A stretch of 64,000 nucleotides of DNA from Drosophila miranda (taxonomy: Eukaryota; Arthropoda; Insecta; Diptera; Drosophilidae). Within the stretch, counting starts at the first letter, position 1. Every line of letters begins with the position of its first letter. The notes beneath the pieces were generated by a model. It worked only from the letters and a program-made list of their open reading frames with translations, had not been told where the DNA came from and searched no databases. The DNA lies in NCBI RefSeq assembly GCF_003369915.1, contig NC_046677.1, positions 20,788,913 through 20,852,912 on the forward strand, read 5' to 3'. Positions 48,901 through 61,639 of this stretch are shown one piece after another. A program made the translations under genes and the position numbers.

Positions 48901-51790
48901 CACCCACAACGGTAAAGAAAGAAAAGCCACGTTTTTTTTCTCTCGTTTTCCTTATGGTTTTTGCATCTTTTTCTTCTGTCTGTTTGTGTGTGTGCCTTGT
49001 GCTTTTTGTGGGTTGAATGTGTTTTTTGTGAGTGTTCCTTGCTTGGGGGCACAGCTGCATTTTGGGTGGCAAAAGGTGTCGGAAACGGCTTTAGCCCCCA
49101 CAATGAATGCAACAGCCACAGGAAGCCTGTCCGTCCGTCCGTCCGTCTGTCTGTCTGTCTCTGGGTTTGGCCTGGACTTTTGCCTTGTGACAGGTTTATG
49201 TCTAAATCTGTTAGCCAGCCTTCAGCCAGGACCCAGACCATTAGCATAAGGCGTGGGCCAGGCCCAGAAAAAATACAATAAAGGAATCGGTGGCTTCTGG
49301 AGTCGTAGCTATTGATACTCTTGGAAATGCAGATACAGGCAGACAAAATACCGAATCGCTTGTTCCTCTCATTCTAAACGAATGTATCCTTTCGCTTATG
49401 AGACATTTTTAAAAGGAGGCAACGTTTTTCCTTCGCCTTTGATTTGGAACCTAAGTTTTCCTTTCCTTTGCCACCTTTTTATCCATCTTTCTTGCTTCCT
49501 CTGTACCTGTTATTTGTAACGAATGTGTCCTTTTACTTATGGGGCATTTGCACAGCCAAAAAACGTATCACCGATTGAAACAACAACTCATGGAGCTCTG
49601 TTTTGATTTTCGATCCCAATCGATCATCTGTATGCCATAAAAATAGTGATTGAACCCTTAAAAATCCAACCTTTCGTGGAGCATATTCTCAAATCCATCC
49701 TATCTGTATTCATAGATCTATCTGCAGAACTATCAATCTTCTCTTCTATCAAAAAATATATTTCATGAAATGCCTTTTTGGAAAGGGTATCAAAATGAAA
49801 TAGGAAATATCTTTATATAAATAAAATGTTTATGGCGGGTACAGTCCAGGACTGTATAATATGCTTTATGGTTTAGCAGATACCGATCGATGGCTGGCGA
49901 ATGAAAACAGGGAAAATTAAGTCCATAAACTTAGGCAAATATTTCGACGGGAGGATAATTGCAAGTGCAACGGAAAGTGAAATTGTTAATCGTAAAATCA
50001 CAGCAGCAGCGGCGGCACCAGCGACAACATGTGGGTTGTTGCGGCATGGGAGACAGATTGCAACACCGCTCGTGGGGCAAATAGGGTCCATAAAAATCGG
50101 ATTTGCCTCCTAATCTGAAGAGAGTGAGAGAAAGAGGCTTTGGGAAAGGGAGATACGAGAGGCACATGCAACAGAGCCGCCATTTGTCTTTTGATGATGT
50201 TGTGGCAATTTGTTTCGACTCCTTTTTGTGTGCAACGTGCAACAGCAACAGCAAAAAGGTTACAACGGGCCAAAAGTGTCAATTGAATTGAACGATGCCA
50301 ACTGCCATCGATGGCTGCCACAGCCGCAGCCGCAGCCACAGCTACAGCCTCCGCCTTCGCCCCTCCACCTCCGCTGCATGGATGTTGCCGCTGTGGCTGT
50401 AGCTGTAGCTGTGGCTCTGTTGCAGTTGCACTTGTTGCCTCTGCGCTATTGCCCGAGACAGCAAACGCCATTGAAAGATAAACACTTGTAATGCGAAAGT
50501 GTTTTCGAAGCCCCCAAGCAGCCAGTCGAAGCGCTTGCACAATGAGAGCCATGGCTCGTAGTAATACTCGTGTGGATCAGGCAGCAGCAGGCAGCACCAT
50601 TGAGCACACACACGAGTTGTTAAGTGGTTGACGGAGGCATTGCCAAAGCCTTCCCAGTGGGTGGAGTGTGGAGGCTGTGGAGATGCTGTTACACGGGACA
50701 AAGAGGGGCTACGTTCGAGAGTATCGTTTGGGAAGAAAGTTTCAGTTGCACATCGCACAGCTCTCTGGGAGATTGTTGGGCGGATTCCAGTTCAGAGTTT
50801 AGGTCAAAGTAAAGCAATTGAACTTTGTGTAAAGGCAGGTGTTAGAGATAGCCGCCAGATGCATAATTAAGATACGTATCTTTGGCCGCTATCTACCGAA
50901 TGATATTAAAGATACAAGTCTTTATCTGATGGTGGTATCTTAAAGATATCTGAATAGATTGTAGTGATATCTGATTCCAGTCGTTGGCTGATTATCCCAA
51001 AAAAGATGTTTTAAGCCAGCAACATCCACACTTGGGCCTGGGATTCTGAAGAGGTTTAAACGATCTTCTGCATACGAATTATGTATGTAGATCTAGAGAT
51101 TTCCGATGAATATTAAAAAAAATTTTCAATGATTGAATAAACCCAAAAATGTCTGCCATTTAGCCTCTTTATAGAGTGTCCCCCACTAGGGATTTCTGAT
51201 GTACAGCGTCTCCTTTCGCACAGATTCATCCAATTCTATCCTGTTACCATGTGCCACATTTCGAGTGGTATTTAAGCAATGAAACCATGGACATTATTAT
51301 CCATATGATCTATGATCTTCTATGCTTGATACTTGAGTCGTTAATTCACAATTCATAGCCGCAACTCATCCAAAACTCCTGTCAATCTCTCATTTATTGA
51401 TTAACATAGAGTGGGACAACATTTTTAAAGGGTCACCAATCCATGTATTCTGCAGAATTGCATTCGAAATTTTCAATATCGAAAAGAAATCGAATTCGAA
51501 TGAATTCGTTTACTATGCTTGCAGGAGACGAAGACTCACGAAGGAAATATTTTGATACATATGACGGAGATTTGTAAAAATAAAGCGTATTGGTAGTCGT
51601 TGTAGTAGAGAATCAAGAAAGAGCTTCAATAGGCAAAGACGGAAACAACGCAGTAGTGTAAGCCGTTATTCTTTCAATTCGTATTTGCTGAGAGCGTGGC
51701 CTGTGAGCAAAAGAGAGGCATCTCAGCCGAGTGTGGGTCGGTTGTGCTGGTGTCTGTGATAATGAAATAGAAGGAAGATCAGAAAGGAAT

Positions 51791-51833
<43 letters not shown>

Positions 51834-54800
51834 CAATAGGATGATGCAATACGACAGTAAGTATTGCAGAAGATAAAAAAAAAGCTGGTACAAAAAGAGA
51901 GAGATGGAGATCAAAAACAAAACAGCGACTCACTGCTGCTCCACGCACCTAAAAATGCAGGCAGAAGAGGAAGGGCAGCCCTGCTGGACGTCCCCGAAAT
52001 GTAAACGAAGATTCCACAAATGAGAGTTTCAGTGAGAGAGAGAGAGAATGAAGAATGAATGAGAGTGCCGTAAGAATACCGCTTGTTTCGAGCACCCACA
52101 CCCACATACACATACACATGCACATACGGATATGGGTTTTCGTTTTGTTTTGTGCCATTATTGCAATTCAATTAATTTTTGACAAAAAAGTGGATCGATC
52201 ACACACTCATCCACACATTGCATGTAGTTTGTTGTACTTTTGGGCGTCCCAAGAACAAATCGTAGGAGCAGTTGGGAGCAAGGACTATCTATGGCACTTC
52301 AAAACAGATTTCTACATTGAAAACAGCCTATAAGTCCTTGTGGATTTATCTTTGCCTTAGGATTCATAGAAATCCTAGATTTCATAATTAATTGCACTTA
52401 TTTAATTAAAAATTCTTAACCGCTATCAATGGTAACTGCTAACTTAAGTATTCACTGCATTTCAATTATATTTGCCCCCAATTTCACTCCGAAAACCCAT
52501 TCCGTTGCCTGCCCAGCCAAAGGCAATAAAAACCCCCCAAGTGAAGTAAAGTTTTTCCACTGAAAAGTTTCATATTAATTTGTTTAACAGCAGAAAAAAA
52601 CACAACAAAAAAAAAACAACAACAAACAAACAAACAGAAATGTATAATAACTCAAACAGTCTGCAGGCAGCGGCAGCAGCTGCCTTCCCCCATCACTCTC
52701 TCCCTTCCCTCCTAACACCTACGCGGAGGTAAAACATTTTTCACTCCGCACGATGCCAAAACGTCTACACGTCCATGTCTCTGTCTCTGTCTCTGTCTAC
52801 GTCTCTCTTTCTCATTTTCTATATCTCCGTGGCATTTTCGCCAGATAATCATTAACAAATAACAAATGCAAAGGAGACAAAAGGAAACAACAAAACATGA
52901 GAGGAAAAAATGCCGGCAAAAATGCAACAGCAAAAAGCCATGCAAAAACAAAAAAGAGCAACAAAATATAACCGGCTTCTTTTTTGTTGTTTTTTTTTTT
53001 TGTCTCTCTCAATTCCAGAGAGTTTTATTTTTATTTTCATTTTCATTTTCATTAGAGAGGCGCCTACGACTCGTGTCTGCTGCTAAATGAATCAGGGGAA
53101 AAAAATGAGAAAAATGCGAGAGGAATGCGAATGCCTTGAAACAAAATTAAAAACAAAACAAAAGACAGAAGACAAAAGACAGAAGTGAAGGCGTACGAAC
53201 AGTGTGGGGTTAATCAATGCAGTTAGACGAGATTCGCGAGATCCAGTAATCGACCGATCAACGATAGACCATCAACGATCAACGCGATCAACAATCAGCG
53301 ATCAAAATTGATTGACGAAAGTCAATGGGCGCACGCTCACAATCAATTAAGTATCTGGACATTTGAGGTGAGGCTCCGCTGCACTGCTCCTGCGCTCCAC
53401 CGATCCGCTGTTTTGGGGAGGGGAGGGGATAAGATCATTATGGGAGGAGAGACTGGGGACTGGAGACTGCAGACTGGAGAGTGACTCCATCAGATCTCGT
53501 TGAGCGATCATTGACAGGCGAACAAGCATTTTTCTTGGCGATTGTGGAGGAGATTTGCATAAGCGTCAATTGGTTGGATCACCGCGAGATCTGTGGCCAT
53601 TTTATGGGCATGTCCATTGAGGATCGGCGTACATGATAATGGCTTTTTGCCAAGTTTGATTACACTTACACCTAAACAAGATCATGATGCATTTGAAAGC
53701 CTAAACTGTAAAATCTTTTTAGAGAGTCCTTTACATCGAAAGTGAAAGTACGAGTGAGCCGTACGAAAAGAAAGATTCGCTAGTCCCCAATCACCTGCCA
53801 AGACCCACAACACACACACACATATGGTATGGGGGTATCTCTATAGTATGTGTGTATGTCTGGAAGGCTCCTCTCTCGCGCGAAATGGATTTTGATTCTG
53901 TCTACTGCGTTAAGAAAATTTATTTATGTCTAGTCTGTCAAGAGAGGGGCTGCTTTTTTTTCTGGCTGGGAAAATCGTTTCGGGGGAAAAGGAAAATGCA
54001 AAAAAATGAAAGTAAATTTCATACTGATAAAGCCATTTTCGGAGGGGGAGCCCAGACAGACGGGAGACACAAACATGACATCGAATCGAATCCAAAAACT
54101 CTGATTCGCTGCCATTTAACACTTTTACTCCCGTGCGATAAGCAAACATCGAAACCAAACCAAAAACCGAATCGAACTCAACCGAAAACCGATATCGAGC
54201 GATGCTCTCGAAAGCCTTTAAAGGATCTCCCCCTCCCCAAACGATTGCTGGCGTTGGCGTTTAGCGTTTTTTCTAGCGTTGCCATTCGATGGGGGGCACC
54301 CACAGAGCCTTTGAATCGTTAAAACTTGGTTTATTTCATTTCTAATGGATACCCTTTCCGGGGGTTCTGTATATCAGAGAAAAGGTACTTTTCTTAACCA
54401 AGATTAGCGTTTCCTGCATGAACGGAGCACTTGAACTTCCTATCTTTGTATTTTCTTTTCGGATTCTGGGGACCGGCTCGTATGGCGGAAAGTATCCTAT
54501 CCATAATACCCCTTGGTGCAAGTGTATAGCCATCATCGGCGCGTTGAAGTTAGCTTTCATTAATGCCTTTTTTTTGTTGTTCGGTTTTTGGGATGAATGA
54601 AATGGCCGGCCACCAATAGATAGGCCCAGGCAGACAGTCTGCCGGCTAACTGACTGAATGACGGACGGACCGGACCGGAGGAGGAGGCATTTAGAAAGTA
54701 CGCGCATTTGCCGTTCCACACAAAGAGAGGGAGCCCAGAGAGGAGCCACGCAGAGCAAGAGACAGGGAGAGAGAGAGAGAAAGAGAGAAAAAAGCGATCG

Positions 54801-57800
54801 AAGGAAGGGGGAAAATAAATTGAAAAACTGTAAAGCAAATTACCGGCAAAAGGCATTGTGACAAGACATCGCGTGGGTGTCCCACCGCCGCCGCCACCGC
54901 CACAGCAGCTACTAAGCTGCGAATGCAATGGAATGGAATTGCTATTGGATGCCGTTGCAGCAGCAGTCAGATCATGTCCAGAGACAGGGTATATAAGTCA
55001 TACATATATATACATATGTATATGTATGCCCCGCGGTTACGACACACATGAATTATTATTTAGGATATTTTACCACACGTCGGCTTTTAAATGCTAAATC
55101 CTCATTTGCTTAGGGCTACCCATAAAATATCGTGCATGCTCGTACTCGTTCGGGGGTGTAGAGTAATTTCTGGCTCCAAAAACACAGTCAATGTTTAGCT
55201 ATCATCCACCCCCGTTTCCAATGTCAAGACCATGTTTACAAAGCAAAAGATGAGGCGGCACATTAGACAGAAAAATTAAGCGAAAACTGTTCTCATTATG
55301 GGCAACAAGAACCTCAGCTAGAGATAAGATAGCTGAGGGTTTCCAGTAGACTAGACTAGAGGACATATCGCATTGCGGATTCTGAGCTCAAAAGTATCCA
55401 TTTAGAGCATGTGGAAGGGGTTCTGTCTCAACACTTTTCAGCGATCATTTAACACCTTTCAATGTCAAGATCAGGCCTAAAATGCTGTACTATACCCACT
55501 AGAAATTCGAGAACTCACTTAGATGGCGCCTGGCACCTGTCAGCATGTCCATAAATAAACCCCACAATCATAGCAAACAATCCACTGAAATTAATCAATA
55601 ACAAGAGCTCAGGCAGGCAGGCTGGGGGGAACTCTATCAATGAAAATGTTTACAACAAAAGACGCATGCGGATGTTATACTATACAAAAATATACCCTAT
55701 AATCTACAGGGTAATACCACGCTGTGCGGTTAACAACAACAACAGATCGCAATTAGCAACAGTTTCCCGAGCATTTCCCCGTGAGACTGGAGTGCGTCGC
55801 GTGCAAATTTGTAAATACTCGTACGAGTAGAACTTTGTGAAAGGCGAAAGGCCTGGCCTGGCCTGGTCTGAGTGAACAAATACTCGTGTTTGTGTTTTCG
55901 AAACGAAAATGAAACTCGATGAGCGCTGAGCAACAACAATCGTGGGTATCCATAATTATAATATTGGACAGTGTATATTTTTAGAAAACAAAGGCAAAAA
56001 CAATGCCAATATTGACCTTGCGAGTGAGTGAAAGGCACAAACCAATTGATCTTCCACTTTTGACGAGTTGCAGCATGTGAACGAACTCGGATGTGGGCAT
56101 GATCGTGCGCGTAGCTCCGAGACGTGACAACAATAACAAAAAAGGCCGATAAGCGCCAGCGGCCCCTATGGCAACGAAATAGCTTTCAGAACTGATAAGC
56201 GCTGGCATAGTAGTACTTACTAGTGCTCGTCGATGAAGGCCAATGGTATGTTTTGTAGTACACACGCTTACATCGGAAATGAATGGCGATTTAATCGCCA
56301 GTCGTTCATGCGGCGTGGGGGGCTGGCTTCGTCACGGGAGAGTGAGAGTGAGAGAGATAGCAAAGAGATAGCTCAGAAATGCAGTTAATCTTGTTTGCTT
56401 GTTCTCTTGAGTACTGGCTAAACAGGGCAGCACCTGCTTGGCAGTACACGTGTCAGGGGGTGTCTCAAAATTAAGTACGATTCCGGTTCTGGAATGTTCT
56501 ATGTATCGGTATTTATTTTTAGGTGCAATTTTTGGTTTAATTGTGATTGCATCAAACTTGTAGCATCAGGCAAATCAGATATCAATTACAAAATCTTCAA
56601 AATTCTCAAATTTCGCTTGTTACACTTTGGTGGCAAACATCAGCTGCATCGTTTAAACAGTACTTGTAGTCTCTCTCTCTCTTTGTGTTCTCCTCCTTGC
56701 ACTTCCATCCGTTCAAGTTCAAGCAGCTCTCTCTCTCTCTGCCTCTCTGTCACTCTGTTGCTTTTCAGTCTATCCTTTTGCTAGCCTTCCGCTTCGCTCA
56801 CTCGCAAACTCTCACTCTCTGACGCGTCACGGGCTCTCTTTGGGCATTTCTCACGTTCAAGTTCAAGCAAATATGTCACGTCAATTGGGAAATTACTTTT
56901 AAATTGATAACTAGCATGATTACGCCACAGGGGGTGGAGGTGGTGGAATACCTTCCCACACAGAGCGAGCACACGTCAGTGGGTCAGAGCTTATCAATTG
57001 CAAACGCACACACACATATGCACACCGAATGTCGATTGCACTTAAATATGCATAAATCAATAGGCACTTACCTCTCTCTCCCCTGCTGTTTCTGTGTCTG
57101 CTTCAGCCGCTGTTGCTGTTGCTGCTGCTGCTTTTCCTTTGGTGGCTCTAACTGTTCAGATTCACTAACACTATGCGGATTTCCAGCATTAATATAATTA
57201 TAATTATTATTATTTAATTGATTATTTGGCACTTGGGCTGCCGCTTCACCAGGTAGCTCGTGCCTTTCATTAGCAGCTAAATTCAATTCACTAACGGGAA
57301 CCGCACTAACATATTCACTATGGCTATTTACACTATGCGGCGGCGCTGATGCCGCCTCCAAGACTTTGCCACCATGCACTGACGTGTCTCTGCCAGAGGT
57401 GGTCGCCGCCGCCACCCCCTTTGCTTTTTTCGGTTTTTCACTAGTTCTTGGCCGATTGCCATAATCGGACTCCACTAGAGGCTCCCTATCTGCCGCCGCT
57501 GGATGTGTGTCGGCGGTTGTGGCAGCCACCTTTTTCAGTGTTCTGTCGGGTGGGGGCTCCGGCGTCACTGTGGCTGGCTTTGGTGGCGCCTCGGGCTGAT
57601 GTCGGTGCTGGGCGCTGGCTTGTTCCGCTGCCGCAGCTGTGGCTGCATCTGCATCTGCTAACCCACCACCGCTCTTTGTGTCCACATCTGCTGCAGCCAC
57701 ATTGTCGTATAGCCAGAAACAGCAGCTGCAATCGGAAACAGGAACTCGAATTAGAGGAACGATCTTTTATTTTCTTTGGTCTACCGCTTTCTTACCTTAG

Positions 57801-57848
57801 TATTAAATTGATGTACATGAAGCGCACTAAATGCAGTCGTATGTGCAT
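33939..57848 (-). CDS. SUCO/SLP1-type SUN-domain membrane protein
   Basis: Homologue of SUCO (osteopotentia) and yeast Slp1, ER/nuclear-envelope SUN-like glycoproteins that help fold and stabilise luminal and membrane proteins. Six coding exons: 57848-57796, 57725-57072, 39316-39111, 38606-36565, 35500-34804, 34738-33939. All phases match, giving 1483 residues. Exon 1 plus the start of exon 2 encode a signal peptide (MHIRLHLVRFMYINLILS, then CCFWLYD). Residues about 18-430 are low-complexity and acidic. The SUN domain spans about 431-575: NYASPDCGAKIIASN, CGSRIWFVVELCEAI, FGKFVRVDIHSHYSKEHFCP. A conserved segment before the membrane follows (FIRLSNRIKALERNMSLSGQ, split by an intron), then a coiled coil and a transmembrane helix at about 1059-1082. 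The C-terminal 400 residues are Ser/Asn-rich and probably cytosolic. An in-frame stop lies upstream of the ATG with no other ATG between. Head-to-head with IKKepsilon. Confidence 0.92.
38720..39080. repeat. Diverged ~160-bp tandem duplication in SUCO-like intron
   Basis: GATAAATATCG at 38777 and 38940, and GAAACGCACT at 38906 and 39060, are matched in order with a spacing of 154-163 bp. Similar AATCGAT-containing sequence before 38777 may be a third, partial copy. The array fills most of the intron between exons 3 and 4. Confidence 0.7.
44915..44934. repeat. (GCA)n tract
   Basis: Six to seven perfect trinucleotide copies within the intron; not part of an exon model. Confidence 0.9.
49129..49161. 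repeat. (GTCC)n(GTCT)n tetranucleotide tract
   Basis: GTCC units pass into GTCT units, then a CT dinucleotide, in the large intron. Confidence 0.9.
51795..51830. repeat. (GA)18 tract
   Basis: Perfect GA run, the longest in the window and a candidate GAGA-factor platform in the large intron; function is inference. Confidence 0.95.
53250..53305. repeat. Degenerate GATCAAC repeat
   Basis: Five to six copies of a GATCAAC/GATCAGC-like heptamer separated by a few bases. Confidence 0.6.
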
Positions 57849-58480
57849 TTTATAAGCTGGCTTTTCCTTGTTTTCCGATTTTTCTTAACAGTTTTCGCAC
57901 ATACGATTTTCACGGCCCCAATCGAAATTCCTGTATTACCTAAGTATCTTCCGTCTACGAAGGCCGCGTTTGTTGACGTTCTTTTAATATCACTTAAAAG
58001 CATTAAATTATTTTTCCTAATTTTCCGTACCCCTAAAAATAATAATAAATAAGCTGCAAAAATTTTAACGCGCACGTAAAACAACAAAAAAAATCAGCGG
58101 TGTGCAATATGTTTATTAAGGAACTATCGATTGGCTTTTTGATAGATGACTATCGATAGTTTGCTTTGATGTGCATACCTTTTTAACAAAATACTCTGCA
58201 GCCTGTTGCCAACAAAATGTTGATGGGAATAACATAGGCCAAAAGAGTCGGCAAAAGAATCAGCTCATAGGCCAGTAGGTGGATAGCGTATAGAATATAC
58301 GGCTATGAACTTTAATTTTCCAAACAAAACGCCTATAAGTTTTGCTCTTCGCAAAACAGTGCCGATACCAATCAATCCTATATATCGATATATTGATATA
58401 TCAACTATTTAACATCCCTATAACAGAAAATTCCGATGCAGAAAAACAAAGAAAAATTATAAAAACAATTAGCTGCAAAC
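57849..58480. promoter_or_regulatory. Divergent promoter SUCO-like / IKKepsilon
   Basis: 632 bp between start codons. Contains perfect DRE cores TATCGATA at 58151-58158 and 58383-58390, a further ATCGAT at 58126-58131, and the reverse of TGGYAACR (TGTTGCCA) at 58204-58211. This combination points to a DREF-type constitutive promoter serving both genes. Confidence 0.7.
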
Positions 58481-60965
58481 ATGTCGTTTCTGCGTGGCTC
58501 GGTCAGCTATGTGTGGTGCACCACCAGCGTGCTGGGCAAAGGCGCCACCGGCTCCGTTTTCCAGGTAAAAAACTGTCACTGTCGCTTCCAATGACTTTCC
58601 TATTGTTGACCCTCTTTTCCGCCATCTCACGCAGGGTGTGAACAAAATTACGGGCGAGTCGGTGGCCGTGAAGACCTTCAATCCGTACAGCCATATGCGG
58701 CCGGCGGATGTCCAGATGCGAGAATTCGAGGCCCTCAAGAAGGTGAACCACGAGAACATTGTCAAGCTGCTGGCCATCGAAGAGGATCAGGAGGGACGTG
58801 GCAAGGTGATCGTCATGGAGCTGTGCACCGGCGGCAGTCTGTTCAACATTCTGGACGACCCGGAGAACTGCTACGGCCTGCCCGAGCACGAGTTTTTGCT
58901 GGTCCTGGAGCATCTCTGTGCGGGCATGAAGCATCTGCGTGACAACAAATTGGTTCATCGCGATCTCAAGCCCGGCAACATTATGAAATTCATTTCGGAA
59001 GATGGCCAAACCATCTACAAACTGACGGACTTTGGTGCTGCCCGCGAACTGGAGGATAATCAGCCCTTTGCCTCGCTTTACGGCACCGAGGAGTACCTAC
59101 ATCCCGATCTCTACGAGCGTGCTGTTCTGCGCAAGTCCATCCAGCGCTCGTTCACCGCCAACGTGGATCTGTGGTCGATTGGTGTGACCCTCTACCATGT
59201 GGCCACTGGAAATCTGCCTTTCCGTCCCTTTGGCGGTCGCAAGAATCGCGAGACAATGCATCAAATCACCACCAAGAAAGCCTCGGGTGTCATTTCCGGC
59301 ACACAGCTCTCGGAGAACGGACCCATTGAGTGGTCCACAACCCTGCCGCCGCATGCCCATCTGTCGCAGGGTCTCAAAACCCTGGTGACGCCCCTTCTGG
59401 CTGGCCTGCTGGAGGAGAATCGCGAAAAGACTTGGTCCTTTGACAGGTTCTTTCAAGAGGTTACACTCATCCTGCGGAAGCGGGTTATTCATGTTTTCTA
59501 TACGAATCGAACGAGTTCCGTGGAGGTATTCCTGGAGCCTGAAGAGCAGATTGACAACTTCCGGGAACGCATCTTCCTGCAAACAGAGGTGCCCCTGGAG
59601 AAGCAGATCCTGCTGTTCAATAACGAGCATTTGGAGAAGAAGGTCACCCCCCGCACGATTGGTAAGCACAAAACGTTTCTGGGAGTCGCGTTCCATCTGC
59701 AATAAAATAATTCTGTTCCAGCTAAAGCATTTCCCACCACAACCACAGAGCAGCCCATATTCCTCTACAGCAACGATGATAACAATGTCCAGCTGCCACA
59801 GCAATTGGATTTGCCCAAGTTCCCAGTGTTCCCCCCAAATGTATCCGTGGAGAATGATGCCAGCCTGGCCAAGGCAGCTTGTAGCGTGGGCCACGAGTGC
59901 AAGCGACGGGTGGACATCTTCACCTCAATGGATATACTCATCAAGAAGGGTGTGGAGCATTTTGTAGAGATGCTCATCACCACAATTACCCTGCTACGGA
60001 AGTGAGTACTGGGAACATTGATCTTCTGTGAGTACTCTACTAACAATTCTTTTTATCTAAATGCAGAAAAACCGAGAGCTTTGACAACCTCCTATCCACT
60101 GTGATTGATTATGCCGATGTGGTCCAGAGCACGGCCAAGGTGAAGTGATTGGTTTTTGTCTGTTTGTGAATCCATTTATAAAAATATTACATCCTTCACG
60201 CAGACAAAGGGAGATCAGGAGCTGAAAATCCTGCTGAAGACATTGAAAAATGTAAAGAACGATTTTGATGGAGCCGCTGATGTCATCTCACAAATGCATA
60301 AGCATTTTGTCCAAGACGACGAGCTCAAGTGAGTTGGAGATATCATTTATCTGGCAGATTAAGAGTGTGTCCTGGGATATTTCTCTATAAATAGCGATCA
60401 ATGGACCTCGTCGATGCATGGCAAGAAGTGTCCCTGCCGGACGAGGGCCAGCGCCCAGGCTAAATATCTTGTGGAGCGGCTGCGCGACTCCTGGCAGCAT
60501 TTACTCCGTGATCGTGCCACCCGTACGCTTACGTACAACGACGAGCAGTTCCATGCGCTGGAGAAGATCAAAGTGGATCATAATGGCAAGCGGCTGAAGG
60601 CGTTGCTCTTGGATAATGTGAATCCAGCGGTGGCCCAGATAGCCGAGTGCCTGGCAGATTGGTATAAGCTGGCGCAGACGGTGTACCTGAAGACACAGAT
60701 CCTCGAGAAGGATGTAAGGGATTGCGAGCGGAAGCTAAATGGCATACGCGATGAGCTGTATCACATCAAGACGGAACAGAATCTGGATGGGGACACAAAT
60801 ACCATGCACAACAATATACAGCTGCTCAAGATGAAGGAGCGGAACACGCTACGAGAGATGCAGCAGCATCAGCAGGAGGTGATGGCTGTCATGAGGAAAA
60901 ACAGCGAACTAATCACATTTCTGAACAAATTGGGTATTGCAAATGGCAGCCTGGAAACAAGTTAG
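58481..60965 (+). CDS. IKKepsilon: IKK-epsilon/TBK1-family kinase
   Basis: Serine/threonine kinase of the TBK1/IKKepsilon family. In flies it controls actin organisation, bristle and oocyte polarity (with Spn-F) and non-apoptotic DIAP1 turnover. Six exons: 58481-58564, 58635-59661, 59722-60001, 60067-60139, 60204-60328, 60395-60965. All phases close, giving 719 residues, the expected family length. Kinase domain: glycine loop GKGATGSVFQG, Lys41 in SVAVK, HRDLKPGN with Asp138, DFG Asp160, and activation-loop Ser175 in ASLYGTEEYL (equivalent of TBK1 Ser172). All catalytic residues are present. A ubiquitin-like domain follows at about residues 310-380 (RVIHVFYTN to VTPRTI), then the helical scaffold/dimerisation domain and a C-terminal coiled coil. 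If the donor at 59661 is skipped, the frame reaches a stop 14 codons later; a kinase-ULD-only product is possible but unsupported. Also called ik2. Confidence 0.96.
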
Positions 60966-61639
60966 CTCTAAGTATTTAACAAAAACAAAATACATAAATC
61001 ATAAGATTACTTAACATACCTGCCTATAAGGCTGTACTCCATATAGAAAACCAGAAGGGATATATTGGGCAACCCAAAGGGCCGTAGGTTATTCATCTAG
61101 CCAGGCTTATAATCAAGATTTATGTGGTTATGTGGACCCCCAATATCACACAAACGTATGCGATTGTATAAAAATAGATAATTGTGAAATGTACTTTGTA
61201 AAAGGATTTCCAAGGATCCAAGGATTTGAATTCCAGCCATGCAAAAAATCGTCCTTTACAGCCGCTCCGAACGAATCCAAAAGAGTGATTTCAAAAGGAT
61301 GTTGCCGAGGCCTCTTTCTAAGGACCTATAAATTCCCTCCTCCCGTCCTTGGCATTGGGAAATCTTGGTAATCTAAGCTGAAAAAATGTCGTTGTAGCCA
61401 TTTTTCATAAGAGCTCGCTGCTAGCCCGAAATGTGTTCCAACAGACGTTATAAATGACTTGACTTAAAGACAATCTCATAATCAGATCAAAGTTTAAACA
61501 TAAAATCATTGCATGGCAGTTCCTGTTATTATTGTTTCGAGTTTTCTTGAATTTTTATGTCATGTTTTCAAAATTATTGTTTCCCACAACTTTTGGTCCG
61601 TGCCGTGTCCCATATACACATCTACACTGGGAATCGAAA
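60966..61639. other. Convergent 3' region between IKKepsilon and ACSF3-like gene
   Basis: 674 bp between the stop codons. It contains a stop-free plus-strand frame of about 345 nt (61029-61371) with several cysteines but no ATG at its start. Otherwise AT-rich 3' UTR-like sequence. Confidence 0.5.

Larger units (their letters stand above)
39317..57071 (-). other. 17.8-kb intron of the SUCO-like gene
   Basis: Bounded by donor GAGAGAG|GTAAGT (57071-57070) and acceptor TTTTTTCTATAG (ending at 39317); the phase 2 join AG|C preserves the frame. Inside I saw no gene on either strand. It holds microsatellites, purine tracts, degenerate AAAATACTA-type repeats (44.15-44.47 kb) and clusters of GATA-like words (44.48-44.6 and 50.87-50.96 kb). 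This long first-half intron is the likeliest place in the window for distal enhancers. Confidence 0.75.

Noticed and set aside
57486-57731. 81-codon minus-strand frame overlapping SUCO-like exon 2
   Set aside because: Alternative frame of the same exon; the frame used continues through all splice junctions to the SUN domain.
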